DNA from: Alcanivorax sp. S6407
Lineage (GTDB): Bacteria; Pseudomonadota; Gammaproteobacteria; Pseudomonadales; Alcanivoracaceae
Reading direction: 5' to 3'
NCBI RefSeq assembly: GCF_023016115.1
Contig: NZ_JALKBH010000005.1
Location: 1 to 64,000 of the forward strand
Length of the DNA stretch: 64,000 nt
Part shown: piece by piece, positions 35,088 to 43,186 of the stretch
Layout: each line of letters opens with the position of its first letter
How positions within the stretch are numbered: position 1 is the stretch's first letter
Position numbers and translations under genes: made by a program
The notes under the pieces: generated by a model
What the model was told of the DNA's origin: nothing
The model's input: the letters and a program-made list of their open reading frames with translations, nothing else
Databases searched by the model: none

Positions 35088-35171
35088 TAGCGTTAACGAA
35101 CTTGAGTCAGGGTTGACCGAGAGAGGACCTGACACCGTTCCGTTGATGGGCAGAAGAAGGGAGAGACAATC

Positions 35172-35534
35172 ATGCTGACCCTGATTCCGTTTGCAGACAG
35201 TCGCGTGGTGGGCGTGCGCATCTCCGGCAAGATCACCCGGCCCGAATTCGACAGCATGGTGGAAAAGCTGGAAGCGGTTCTGCAGGAGCACGGCAAGGTG
35301 CGTGTCTATGTGGAACTGGAACGGTTTGGCGGGGTGGCCATGGATACCCTGCTGGAAGATCTCAAATTCGGCATTCGCCATTGGAATGATGTAGAACGCA
35401 AGGTCGTGGTCTCCGACGCAGACTGGGTGCACCGGTTGGCGCGATTATCCTCCCGGCTGTTCAGTCACATTCAGGTCAAGGTATTCGAACGCGATCAGGA
35501 GCAAGAGGCGAAATCCTGGATCTGCGAGGAATAA
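35172..35534 (+). CDS. SpoIIAA-like (STAS-fold) protein
   Basis: 120 aa, AGGGAGAG upstream. Matches the SpoIIAA-like/DUF3478 family: VVGVRISGKITRPEFDSMVE, VRVYVELERFGG, and the DLKFGIRHWNDVERKVVVSD ADW core. It is a single STAS-like domain, cytosolic. In other proteobacteria these proteins have a lipid-binding-like fold; the role is unknown. Confidence 0.9.
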   Translation: MLTLIPFADSRVVGVRISGKITRPEFDSMVEKLEAVLQEHGKVRVYVELERFGGVAMDTLLEDLKFGIRHWNDVERKVVVSDADWVHRLARLSSRLFSHIQVKVFERDQEQEAKSWICEE

Positions 35535-35586
35535 AAGAATTTTCCGTTTGTAAGCGTGCAGAGCTAACGAGCCTGATGATGGGCGT

Positions 35587-35707
35587 AGCGAGTAACGAGT
35601 TTCGAGTTGCGAAGATCAAAACCGACGATGCCGCGTCGTGGGAAAATCGTCCCGCCTTGAGTGTTTGCCTTTCGAAACTCGAAACTCGAAACTCGTACCT
35701 CGCGACT
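35587..35707. repeat. Family B heptad cassette, both arms
   Basis: Left arm 35587-35622 (AGCGAGTAACGAGTTTCGAG then TTGCGAAGATCAAAACC). Right arm 35664-35707 (GTTTGCCTTTCGAAACTCGA and on). The centre (35623-35663) has a second dyad GACGATG..GCGTCGT. It ends 4 bp before the SRPBCC gene's stop codon. Confidence 0.85.
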
Positions 35708-35711
35708 GCCT

Positions 35712-36137
35712 TTAACCCAGCAACCCCGCCAGATTCTCAAGACACAGCGCGTACATCTTTTCTGCCCCCTGCCGTGCCATTTCCACTTTCTCCTCCGGCG
35801 CATTGCCGCCGTTGAACTGGGCCTGCCAGATCACCGTGCTGCCGCTGTCTGTGGGCTGTACTTCCACCGTCGCCTGGTAATGGGTCTCTTCGCGAACACC
35901 GGGCGCCTTGATGATGCGGTAGCCAAAAGCGCGGGCCTGTTCATCCATGGCGGTCAGTGCTTCGATTACCTCGCCGCCATCCACGGTGGTGACCGTGCGC
36001 ACCGCGCCCACCCCTTCGCCTTTCACGCTGCAGCCGGCGACGCCGGGCAGCCAGCTCAGATCGGAAAAATCACGAATTCGATGCCACACAGTGTCGGCGT
36101 TGTGCTGGAAAGCATGCTCTACATATATAACCGGCAT
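35712..36137 (-). CDS. SRPBCC-family (START-like) protein
   Basis: 141 aa. Polyketide-cyclase/START-like fold: YVEHAFQHNADTVWHRIRDF SDLSWLPGVAGC at the N-terminus, then GAVRTVTTVDGGEVIEALTA and the C-terminal helix EEKVEMARQGAEKMYALCLE. These bind hydrophobic ligands. It starts 14 bp after the NmrA-like gene, so the two are probably co-transcribed; a shared oxidoreductase/ligand pathway is possible but unproven. Confidence 0.88.
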   Translation of the reverse strand: MPVIYVEHAFQHNADTVWHRIRDFSDLSWLPGVAGCSVKGEGVGAVRTVTTVDGGEVIEALTAMDEQARAFGYRIIKAPGVREETHYQATVEVQPTDSGSTVIWQAQFNGGNAPEEKVEMARQGAEKMYALCLENLAGLLG

Positions 36138-36151
36138 GGTGATTGCCCCAT

Positions 36152-37051
36152 CTAGTGGTTTTTATTATTCCGCGCGGCAAGGCGCTGTTGCAGGAAGGTC
36201 TCGAAAGAGGTCAGAAACGGAAAGTCCTTGCGTACGCTTTCCAGATCGAATCGCCAGCGTACCGTGTTGTTCCAGACATACTGGCGTGCCGCTTCCGCAT
36301 TGCTCAGGCGCAGGGCCCAGAGTGGAATACGGAAGGGGAGTGGGCGCTTGCCGGTGACGTTCCGGTAGATCTGTTTCATCTGCGCCACCGTCAGTACATC
36401 GCTGGCCAGATCAGGACGGGTGCCGATGAACTTGTCCGGGTTGGCAAAGATCTCGGCGCTGGCGCGGGCAATGTCCTCCACCGTGACCATGTGGAAAGGG
36501 ACGTCCTTGTTCAGGCAGCCATCCAGGGTAGCCAGCACCAGGGCCGGGTTGATGGCTTTCTTGCCCTTGTTGCCCATCACCGGTTCGAAGAAATTTTCCA
36601 TGAAGAACACTTCGCGCAACATGGTGAACGGCAGGCCCAGTTTTTCGATGTGTTGTTCGATCTGCCACTTGCTGGCGAAGTGCAGCACATTGCCAGCTTC
36701 CTCGCAGCCGGCGACGGAAGTCTGCAGAAAGTGCTGCACGCCCGCTGCGGCGGCGGCATCGGCCAGGCGGATGCCCTGATCGATCTCGCGCTGGTAGCCC
36801 ACGCCTTTTTCCCAGAAATTCTGCAGGGCGAAGACACCGTAACAATCCTTGCAGGCCAGCTGCAGGGACACACTGTCATCCAGATCTCCGGCAACAACCT
36901 CAACCCCCTCACGGGCCAGCGCTCGGGCGGCTGGCTTGTCCGGATTGCGGGTCAGGGCGCGCACGGTAAAGCCCTTTTCAAGCAACAGGGGAATCAGGGC
37001 GCCGCCCTGGGCACCGGTGGCACCGGTAACAAGAATGCGTTGGTTGGTCAT
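36152..37051 (-). CDS. NmrA-type NAD(P)-binding protein
   Basis: 299 aa. N-terminal Rossmann motif ILVTGATGAQGGALIPLLLE (GxxGxxG). Lacks the YxxxK of classical short-chain dehydrogenases; instead SKWQIEQHIEKLGLPFTMLR is NmrA/QOR2-like. Members act as redox sensors or NAD(P)H-dependent reductases (for example HSCARG, QorB). Followed by an SRPBCC gene. The substrate is unknown. Confidence 0.9.
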   Translation of the reverse strand: MTNQRILVTGATGAQGGALIPLLLEKGFTVRALTRNPDKPAARALAREGVEVVAGDLDDSVSLQLACKDCYGVFALQNFWEKGVGYQREIDQGIRLADAAAAAGVQHFLQTSVAGCEEAGNVLHFASKWQIEQHIEKLGLPFTMLREVFFMENFFEPVMGNKGKKAINPALVLATLDGCLNKDVPFHMVTVEDIARASAEIFANPDKFIGTRPDLASDVLTVAQMKQIYRNVTGKRPLPFRIPLWALRLSNAEAARQYVWNNTVRWRFDLESVRKDFPFLTSFETFLQQRLAARNNKNH

Positions 37052-37170
37052 GGTCGATCCGTTCAGAACTGGCTGGTTCTGTACAGAATGCCTTTAGGAG
37101 CAACGGCCAACAATGACGAAATCCGTCAGGAAAATGGTGGATGTGGTGGCGTTGAGCGCGTGGGAGATTC

Positions 37171-37208
37171 AGTTGCGAGTGACGAGTGACGAGTTTCGAA
37201 AGTCAAAG
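37171..37208. repeat. Family B heptad arm, single
   Basis: AGTTGCGAGTGACGAGTGAC then GAGTTTCGAAAGTCAAAG: the full left arm including the TTTCGAARRNCAAA boundary, with no right arm. It ends about 10 bp before the next gene's stop codon. Confidence 0.8.
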
Positions 37209-37218
37209 AGCCGGGAAT

Positions 37219-37479
37219 TCAGAAGCGTTGGAGTGAGAGGCTCTCAATGGGACTCGCAGCCGTAGAGCGGCCCAAAAAAGAGGGGGCTTCTGCCTCCTCG
37301 ATGTCGCCCGCCAAATTGTCGCTGGTTTCTTCATTCCGCCAGTCCTCGAAATCATCCAGCGCGTCGCGCCAGTCCATCTTCGGGCGGGTCTGTTTTTTCG
37401 GTACCTGGTGGGCACCGCCCTTGCGCATCAGCGGGTCGATAGCCGCCCAGTTACGCATGGGTTTGGGAGCTGCAGCCAT
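37219..37479 (-). CDS. Small hypothetical protein
   Basis: 86 aa, AGGAGA upstream. Charged, probably partly disordered: KQTRPKMDWRDALDDFEDWR NEETSD. No motif recognised. The good ribosome site argues for a real gene; there is no functional clue from the neighbours (NmrA-like and GGDEF genes). Confidence 0.55.
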   Translation of the reverse strand: MAAAPKPMRNWAAIDPLMRKGGAHQVPKKQTRPKMDWRDALDDFEDWRNEETSDNLAGDIEEAEAPSFLGRSTAASPIESLSLQRF

Positions 37480-37702
37480 GTTTGTCTCCTGTGGTGTCTG
37501 GCGCGGCCCAGCGGGCCGTAGTGAAAAGCGGCGCGATAGTAATGAGCTGCGACCGGCTTTACCAGAGGCTGTGACAGCAAATTTTCACGTTTATTGCATG
37601 GCAATCAGATAAAAGGCGCCCAGCACGGTATGGCAGGCGCTTTACCTTGAGTAACACGCTGAAAACGCTCAGTATTCAGTGGCACCTCGCCGGAGTAAGC
37701 CG

Positions 37703-38659
37703 ATGTCTTCCCATCCCTATGAGCCCGATCTCAACACCTACCGCACCTTGCTGGAATCCACCAAGGCGATTCCCTGGCGGATCGACTGGCAGACCATGAC
37801 CTTCAGTTATATGGGGCCGCAGATCGAAGAGGTGCTGGGCTGGGAGCAGGGTAGCTGGAAGGGCATTGATGACTGGGTGTCACGGATGCATCCCGATGAT
37901 CAGGCCTGGGTAGTGGATTTCTGTGTGTCCCAGTCCCAGTCCGGGGTGGATCATGAAGCCGATTACCGTGCGCTTACCAGTGACGGAGAGTACGTGTGGA
38001 TTCGTGATGTGGTCCATGTGGTACGCCGCGAGGACGGTGAAGTGGAGGCGCTGGTCGGCTTCATGTTCGACATTACCGAGCGCAAGCAAAACGAGCAGGA
38101 GCTGGAGCGTTTACGCAAGGAACTGGAGGTGCTGTCGTTTCAGGATGGCCTCACCGAGCTGGGTAACCGCCGCCTGTTCGACCAGGTGCTGGCACGGGAA
38201 TGGGGCGATGCCCGTCGCAAACATACCTGTCTGTCGCTGATCCTGGTGGATGTGGATCATTTCAAGCAATACAACGATCATTACGGGCATCTGGCCGGGG
38301 ATGATTGCCTGAAAGCCATTGCCGCAGAATTGCAGAAAGCGGCGGTGCGCCCCCGGGATATGGTGGCGCGCTTCGGCGGTGAAGAGTTTGCCATTATCCT
38401 GCCGGAAACCGATGCTGCCGCGGCACGGGTGGTCGCGGAGCGTTGCCGGGCGGGCATCGAGAGTGCAGCGATTGCCCATTCAGCGGTGCCGGGGGATAAA
38501 CCCAAGCAGGTGACAATCAGCCTGGGGGTTAACACCTGTTTGCCTTCCGCCTGTTCAGACATCAACGAATTTCTGGACGCCACGGACCGGCAAATGTACG
38601 CGGCCAAACGTCAGGGCAGAAACCAGGTGGCCTGCGCTGATGCGATCCAGGCCACGTGA
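37703..38659 (+). CDS. PAS-GGDEF diguanylate cyclase
   Basis: 318 aa from the ATG at 37703 (GGAG upstream). PAS fold at about 20-135 (WRIDWQTMTFSYMGPQIEEV to VEALVGFMFDITERKQNEQE, with a PAC-type end). Short coiled linker. GGDEF domain from about 150: LGNRRLFDQVLAREWG, DVDHFKQYNDHYGHLAGDDC, and the active-site loop RFGGEEFAII, i.e. GGEEF, which is catalytically competent. It makes c-di-GMP from GTP in response to a PAS-sensed cue. No inhibitory RxxD is obvious before the loop. Confidence 0.95.
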   Translation: MSSHPYEPDLNTYRTLLESTKAIPWRIDWQTMTFSYMGPQIEEVLGWEQGSWKGIDDWVSRMHPDDQAWVVDFCVSQSQSGVDHEADYRALTSDGEYVWIRDVVHVVRREDGEVEALVGFMFDITERKQNEQELERLRKELEVLSFQDGLTELGNRRLFDQVLAREWGDARRKHTCLSLILVDVDHFKQYNDHYGHLAGDDCLKAIAAELQKAAVRPRDMVARFGGEEFAIILPETDAAAARVVAERCRAGIESAAIAHSAVPGDKPKQVTISLGVNTCLPSACSDINEFLDATDRQMYAAKRQGRNQVACADAIQAT

Positions 38660-38676
38660 ATCAACAGGAAAGCACA

Positions 38677-39447
38677 ATGCGAATAGTCACGTTACTGATG
38701 GTGTTGATGGGGGCGCTGCTGTCTGGCTGTGCCAGCCTGGGAGAACCGAAGGGAGAGCCGTTGCGGGTAGGGGTCATGGCGGACTATCCGCCGATCATCT
38801 TCGTGGAAGATGACGGGGCTCTGGCCGGACTGGAAGTGGACTTTGCCAACCAGCTGGGTGATGCCCTGGGGCGGCCTGTGCAGTTTCAGCAGCATTCACT
38901 GGCTGGCCTGTTTGCCGCGCTCCAGCAGGGAGAGATCGACATCATCATGTCCGGTATCTCTATCACCACTGAGCGTCAGCAGCACTTTCTGTTCAGCCTG
39001 CCTTACACCACCATCGGCCAGATGGCAGTAGTGCGGCTGGAAGATGCCGCACGCCTGTCGGCTCCTGGTGTGCTGCTGCGCAGCGATTTCCGGGTGGGTT
39101 ACAAGAATGGCACCACCGGGGAGACCCTGGTGCAGAGCAAAACCAATCAGGGTGTTGGCTTCGACAGTAACGCCGCGGCCATGGAGGCGCTCATTACCGG
39201 GGAGGTGGATGCCTATGTGCATGATGCGCCCACGGTCTGGAATCTGGCCAACAATCCCAAATACCGTTCCGGACTGCTCGGCCTCTACAAGCCGCTGACC
39301 AGTGAGCAATTGGCCTGGGTCATGGCTCCGGAAAACCGCTTGCTGAAAGAGCAGGTGGATACGGTGCTGAAGGAATGGATGAACAGCGGCGAGCTGATGC
39401 GCCTCAAGCACAAGTGGATCCCGGTGAAGGTGCTTTCCGGGGAGTGA
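38677..39447 (+). CDS. Solute-binding family 3 lipoprotein
   Basis: 256 aa from the ATG at 38677 (AGGAAA upstream). Lipobox LLSGC, so a lipid-anchored periplasmic binding protein. SBP_bac_3 fold: LRVGVMADYPPIIFVEDDGA LAGLEVDFANQLG, IDIIMSGISITTERQQHFLF SLPY and GEVDAYVHDAPTVWNLA. It resembles amino-acid-binding proteins and MltF-type N-domains; no ABC permease genes adjoin. It follows the GGDEF gene by 17 bp, suggesting that ligand sensing and c-di-GMP signalling are linked (inference). Confidence 0.9.
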   Translation: MRIVTLLMVLMGALLSGCASLGEPKGEPLRVGVMADYPPIIFVEDDGALAGLEVDFANQLGDALGRPVQFQQHSLAGLFAALQQGEIDIIMSGISITTERQQHFLFSLPYTTIGQMAVVRLEDAARLSAPGVLLRSDFRVGYKNGTTGETLVQSKTNQGVGFDSNAAAMEALITGEVDAYVHDAPTVWNLANNPKYRSGLLGLYKPLTSEQLAWVMAPENRLLKEQVDTVLKEWMNSGELMRLKHKWIPVKVLSGE

Positions 39448-39482
39448 ATGCAGGTCGTTGGCGTTAAGTCTGCAGGGCTTCT

Positions 39483-39554
39483 GCTGTGGGAGCTTGCCTG
39501 CAAGCGATATTGCATTTGGTAAGGCTCAATCGCTTGCAGGCAAGCTCCCACAGC
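39483..39554. repeat. REP pair
   Basis: GCTGTGGGAGCTTGCCTGCA (39483-39502) continues AGCGAT and faces ATCGCTTGCAGGCAAGCTCC CACAGC (39529-39554). A near-perfect inverted doublet around about 20 bp. Confidence 0.92.
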
Positions 39555-39572
39555 GAGAATCAGGGCTGTTTT

Positions 39573-39606
39573 AGCGTCAGGCCTCAGGCGTCCAGCATCT
39601 GGCGTT
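39573..39606. repeat. Family E heptad arm
   Basis: GCGTCAG GCCTCAG GCGTCCA GCATCTG GCGTTA, 7-bp period, between the REP pair and the MITE. Confidence 0.75.
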
Positions 39607-39608
39607 AA

Positions 39609-39872
39609 GGAGCCTCTGAACAACTCCTTGCGTACTCAGCGTGGCCTGAAGCGTGCAGCAGTTGTGTCTTGTCTCGAGGGGAAGGGTGGCTCCCTTTTCA
39701 AGAGGCAAGGCGCAGCTGATGTGCGCTTCAGGTCGCGCCCTCCGGGTCTTCCAGGCTGATCCACACTCGTTGTTGCACTTTCTCGACAGGCAACCAGCAT
39801 GCCTTCAAAAGTGCGCCTAGATTGTGAATCAGCCTGAAAGACTGAGCATGCAAGGAGTTGTTCAGAGGCTCC
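39609..39872. mobile_element. MITE of 264 bp with perfect 23-bp terminal inverted repeats
   Basis: Left end 39609-39631 begins GGAGCCTCTGAACAACTCC; right end 39850-39872 is its exact reverse complement. Flanks are TTAA (left) and CTAA (right), compatible with a YTAR target of the IS5 group that has since mutated. The ends resemble IS5 ends (GAACAA-TCC). No transposase is inside. It is inserted exactly at the recG stop codon. A decayed relative of one end is at 53036-53056. Confidence 0.85.
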
Positions 39873-41969
39873 CTAAATATCCGCATAATCCTGGCCGCCC
39901 TTGAGCCAGCGGCGCAGTAACGGATCCACCAGCGCCGGGCATTCTGCCAGCAGCCGGTCGGCCACTTCCCGGGCAGGTTCCATCAGGGCCTCATCCCGCA
40001 CCAGGTCGGCAATCCGGAACGCCAGATCGCCGGTCTGGCGGGTGCCCAGCCATTCGCCGGGGCCGCGCAGTTTCAGATCTTCCTCGGCAATCACAAAGCC
40101 ATCGGTGGTCTCGCGCATCACCGCCAGCCGCTTCTTGCCGGTCTGCGACAGCGGGCTCTTGTAGAGCAGCAGGCAATAACTCTGTTCACCACCCCGGCCC
40201 ACGCGGCCGCGTAGCTGATGCAACTGGGCCAGGCCCAGCCGTTCGGCATTCTCCATCACCATCAGGGTGGCATTGGGCACATCCACGCCCACCTCGATCA
40301 CCGTGGTGGCAATCAGCAGCTGTGCCTCGCCACGGGAGAAGCGTGCCATGCGCTCAGCTTTTTCCTTTGCTTTCATGCGCCCGTGCACCAGTTCCACGGT
40401 GAGGTCGGGCAGGGCAGCCTGAAGTTCTTCGAAGGTGGCTTCCGCCGCCTGGGCCTGCAGTTCCTCGGATTCTTCAATCAGTGTGCACACCCAGTAGGCC
40501 TGGGTGCCGGCCTGGCAGGCATCGTTGATGCGTTCGATCACCTGGGGACGGCGTCCTTCCGGCAGCACCAGGGTGTCGATGGGTTTGCGCCCCGGTGGCA
40601 TCTCGTCGATGACAGAAGTATCCAGATCGCCGTAGACGCTCATGGCCAGGGTGCGCGGAATGGGGGTAGCGGTGAGCACCAGCTGATGAGGTACCTGTAC
40701 GCCATGACGGGTCTCGAAGCGTCCCTTTTCGCGCAGGGCGAGACGCTGTTGCACGCCAAAGCGATGTTGCTCGTCGATGATGGTCAGGCCGAGACGATGG
40801 AACTGCACCGCTTCCTGAAACAGGGCATGGGTGCCCACCACAATCTGTGCCGAGCCGTCTGCCAGGGCCGCGTTGGTTTCCCGTCGGGCTTTCACCCCCA
40901 GACTGCCCGCCAGCCAGTGCACCTCGATACCCAGCGGTGCCAGCCAGTGGCGGAAGTTGTCTCGGTGCTGTTCGGCCAGCAGTTCCGTGGGCGCCATCAG
41001 CGCCACCTGATACCCGGCCTCGATGGCGGCCAGGGCGGCGGCGGCGGCCACCAGTGTCTTGCCCGAGCCCACGTCCCCCTGCACCAGTCGCAGCATGGGA
41101 TGGGGCTGGCGCATGTCGGTCATCAGTTCGCCGATGACCCGTTGCTGGGCGCCGGTAAGGGCAAAGGGCAGGCTGGCCTGAAGCTGATCGAACAGGGTGG
41201 TGCCGGCCAGGCGCGGGGCATGGAAAGCTTTTTGCCCGGCCCGCTTCTGCAGCATGCCCAGCTGGTGCGCGACCATCTCTTCCATTACCAAGCGCTTCAC
41301 CGCCGGGTGCTTGCCATCCAGCAGCAGATTGACCGGGTCATCCGGGCGCGGGTTATGCAGCTTGTGTAGGGCTTCGGTGAGCGAGGGCAGGCCGCTCTGG
41401 TCGAGAAGGGCGTGGGGGATCAGTTCCTGGGGCGGATGAGCCTGCAGGTAATCCAGTGCCTGGGTGGTCAGTTTGCGCAGGGTTTTTTGGTGAACGCCAT
41501 CGGTAGTGGGATAGACCGGGGTGAGGGCTTTCTCCAGTGGCGGCAATGGCTGGTTGCCGTGGGCGATCTGGTATTCCGGGTGATAAAACTCCAGTCCGGC
41601 CGCACCGGGGCGCGGTTCGCCATACACTCGAATCGGCCGGCCCCGTTCCAGATTGTTTTTCTGCGCGGCGGTGAAATGGAAAAAGCGCAGCGCCACCATG
41701 CCGGTGCCATCGGCCACCTTGCAAAGTAACGCGCGGCGTCGGCCGAACACCACATCCGCCGCCATCACTTCTCCCTCGATCACGACACCGGTCTCCGGGC
41801 GCAGGCTGCCGATGGGGGTAATACGGGTGCGGTCTTCGTAACGAAAGGGCAGGTGGAAAAGCAGGTCTTCCAGATTATGCAGACCCAGCTTGGTCAGTTT
41901 CTCGGCCGCAGCCGGCCCCACGCCCTTGAGGCGGTGAAGCGGGAGGCTGGAGAGAGCATCACTGGCCAT
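39873..41969 (-). CDS. recG: ATP-dependent DNA helicase RecG
   Basis: 698 aa from the ATG at 41969. It reverses stalled forks and branch-migrates Holliday junctions. N-terminal wedge domain (about 1-180). Helicase motifs: RLVQGDVGSGKTLVAAAAAL (Walker A), DEQHRFGV (DEQH box, motif II), LTATPIPRTLAM, and GRVGRGGEQSYCLLL (motif VI). The C-terminal end reads WLKGGQDYADI. The stop codon is directly at the MITE boundary. Downstream of oxyR in the usual oxyR-recG order. Confidence 0.97.
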   Translation of the reverse strand: MASDALSSLPLHRLKGVGPAAAEKLTKLGLHNLEDLLFHLPFRYEDRTRITPIGSLRPETGVVIEGEVMAADVVFGRRRALLCKVADGTGMVALRFFHFTAAQKNNLERGRPIRVYGEPRPGAAGLEFYHPEYQIAHGNQPLPPLEKALTPVYPTTDGVHQKTLRKLTTQALDYLQAHPPQELIPHALLDQSGLPSLTEALHKLHNPRPDDPVNLLLDGKHPAVKRLVMEEMVAHQLGMLQKRAGQKAFHAPRLAGTTLFDQLQASLPFALTGAQQRVIGELMTDMRQPHPMLRLVQGDVGSGKTLVAAAAALAAIEAGYQVALMAPTELLAEQHRDNFRHWLAPLGIEVHWLAGSLGVKARRETNAALADGSAQIVVGTHALFQEAVQFHRLGLTIIDEQHRFGVQQRLALREKGRFETRHGVQVPHQLVLTATPIPRTLAMSVYGDLDTSVIDEMPPGRKPIDTLVLPEGRRPQVIERINDACQAGTQAYWVCTLIEESEELQAQAAEATFEELQAALPDLTVELVHGRMKAKEKAERMARFSRGEAQLLIATTVIEVGVDVPNATLMVMENAERLGLAQLHQLRGRVGRGGEQSYCLLLYKSPLSQTGKKRLAVMRETTDGFVIAEEDLKLRGPGEWLGTRQTGDLAFRIADLVRDEALMEPAREVADRLLAECPALVDPLLRRWLKGGQDYADI

Positions 41970-41991
41970 GATCAAGCATTACCCAAAAGCA

Positions 41992-42067
41992 GCGAGTTAC
42001 GAGTCGCGAGTTTCGAAAGGCAAAACCGGTTTTGCACTTCGTAACTCGTTACTCGTGTCTCGTGACT
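41992..42067. repeat. Family B heptad cassette, minimal form
   Basis: Left arm 41992-42021 (GCGAGTTACGAGTCGCGAGT then TTCGAAAGG), central perfect palindrome CAAAACCGGTTTTG (42021-42034), right arm 42035-42067 (CACTTCGTAACTCGTTACTC and on). It is the shortest complete copy and shows the inner boundary clearly. It ends 2 bp before the oxyR stop codon, inside the oxyR-recG unit. Confidence 0.9.
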
Positions 42068-42069
42068 GA

Positions 42070-42972
42070 TTATCCCGACAGCCCTTCCTTGGGCACCGCT
42101 TGGCGCAGTACCTCGATGGCCTTGGGGCGCGGGAAGCTGTCGCGCCATACCAGCGCGATGGTCCGTGAGGGTACCGGTTCCTCGAAGGGTCTTACCGTGA
42201 AGGTGTCCTTGTCGTAGCCGTGCTGATAGAGCGCGGAGTTGGGCAGTACCGTCACGCCGAGACCGCCGGCGACCATGTGGCGCAGGGTTTCCAGTGAGCC
42301 GCCTTCGATCTGCACCAGATGCTTCTGGGTCTGGGAATCGATGGCCGGGCACAGTTCCATGACCTGGTCGCGGAAGCAGTGGCCCTCGCCCAGCAACAAC
42401 AGGGTTTCGTTGAGCAGTTGCTCCGGCGCGATTTTCTCCTGCTTGCTCCAGGCGTGGTCCTTGGGCAGCAGCACAGAGAAGGATTCGTCATACATACGCG
42501 CCCGCACCAGTCCTCCGCCAGAGAACGGCAGGGCAACGATGATGGCATCGAGTTCACCGTGTTCCAGCTTGCGGCGCAACACGTGGGTATAGTTTTCCTC
42601 GATAAACAGCGGCATGTCCGGGGCGGCTTTGCGCACCCGCGGCACCATGGACGGAAACAGATAGGGCGCCACAGTAAAGATGGCGCCGACGCGCAGAGGC
42701 GAGCCCAGCTGGTCGCGCTGGCTCATGGCCATCTGGGACAACAAGTCCGCCTGTTCCAGCACCCGCTGTGCCTGTGTCACGATCGGCTCTGCCTGGGGCG
42801 TCACCACCACTTCGCGGGGGCGGCGCTCGAACAGCGGCATGCCCAGCTGCTCTTCCAGCTTCTTGATGGCGGCGCTCAGCGTCGGCTGGCTGACATTGCA
42901 GGCCTGGGCCGCATGGCCGAAATGGCGCTCGCGGGCCAGGGCGACTAGATAGCGAAGTTCTGTTAGTGTCAT
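42070..42972 (-). CDS. oxyR: Hydrogen peroxide-sensing regulator OxyR
   Basis: 300 aa, LysR type. N-terminal wHTH (LTELRYLVALARERHFGHAA, then QPTLSAAIKKLEEQLG). The redox pair is in GEGHCFRDQVMELC (C199/C208 equivalents), spaced as in E. coli OxyR, so disulfide sensing of H2O2 is expected. It activates catalase and peroxiredoxin genes. Its position upstream of recG matches Pseudomonas. Confidence 0.96.
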   Translation of the reverse strand: MTLTELRYLVALARERHFGHAAQACNVSQPTLSAAIKKLEEQLGMPLFERRPREVVVTPQAEPIVTQAQRVLEQADLLSQMAMSQRDQLGSPLRVGAIFTVAPYLFPSMVPRVRKAAPDMPLFIEENYTHVLRRKLEHGELDAIIVALPFSGGGLVRARMYDESFSVLLPKDHAWSKQEKIAPEQLLNETLLLLGEGHCFRDQVMELCPAIDSQTQKHLVQIEGGSLETLRHMVAGGLGVTVLPNSALYQHGYDKDTFTVRPFEEPVPSRTIALVWRDSFPRPKAIEVLRQAVPKEGLSG

Positions 42973-43042
42973 GGCGTCGATACGTTAAACCGATGGTCTT
43001 TGCATTGTGCACCTCTGTAAGGGGCGATGCCAGAGGGGTCCT

Positions 43043-43178
43043 CAATTAATAATGAATAGTTAATAGTTAATAGCTCGCGGTTGCGGTGGGCAGTATTTCC
43101 GCCGTCCGTGGCCGCGCTTTCACGTAAGTGGTGTCCGCATTTTTTCGCTATTAATTATTCATTATTAACTATTAATTG
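43043..43178. repeat. Family D heptad cassette, both arms
   Basis: Left arm 43043-43074 (CAATTAATAATGAATAGTTA and on to AATAGC). Right arm 43147-43178 (GCTATTAATTATTCATTATT and on to AATTG). AT-rich inverted arms around a GC-rich centre of about 72 bp. It lies between the divergent oxyR and SDR genes, ending 8 bp from the SDR start, so the right arm overlaps its ribosome-site region. Confidence 0.9.
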
Positions 43179-43186
43179 GTTTTCAA

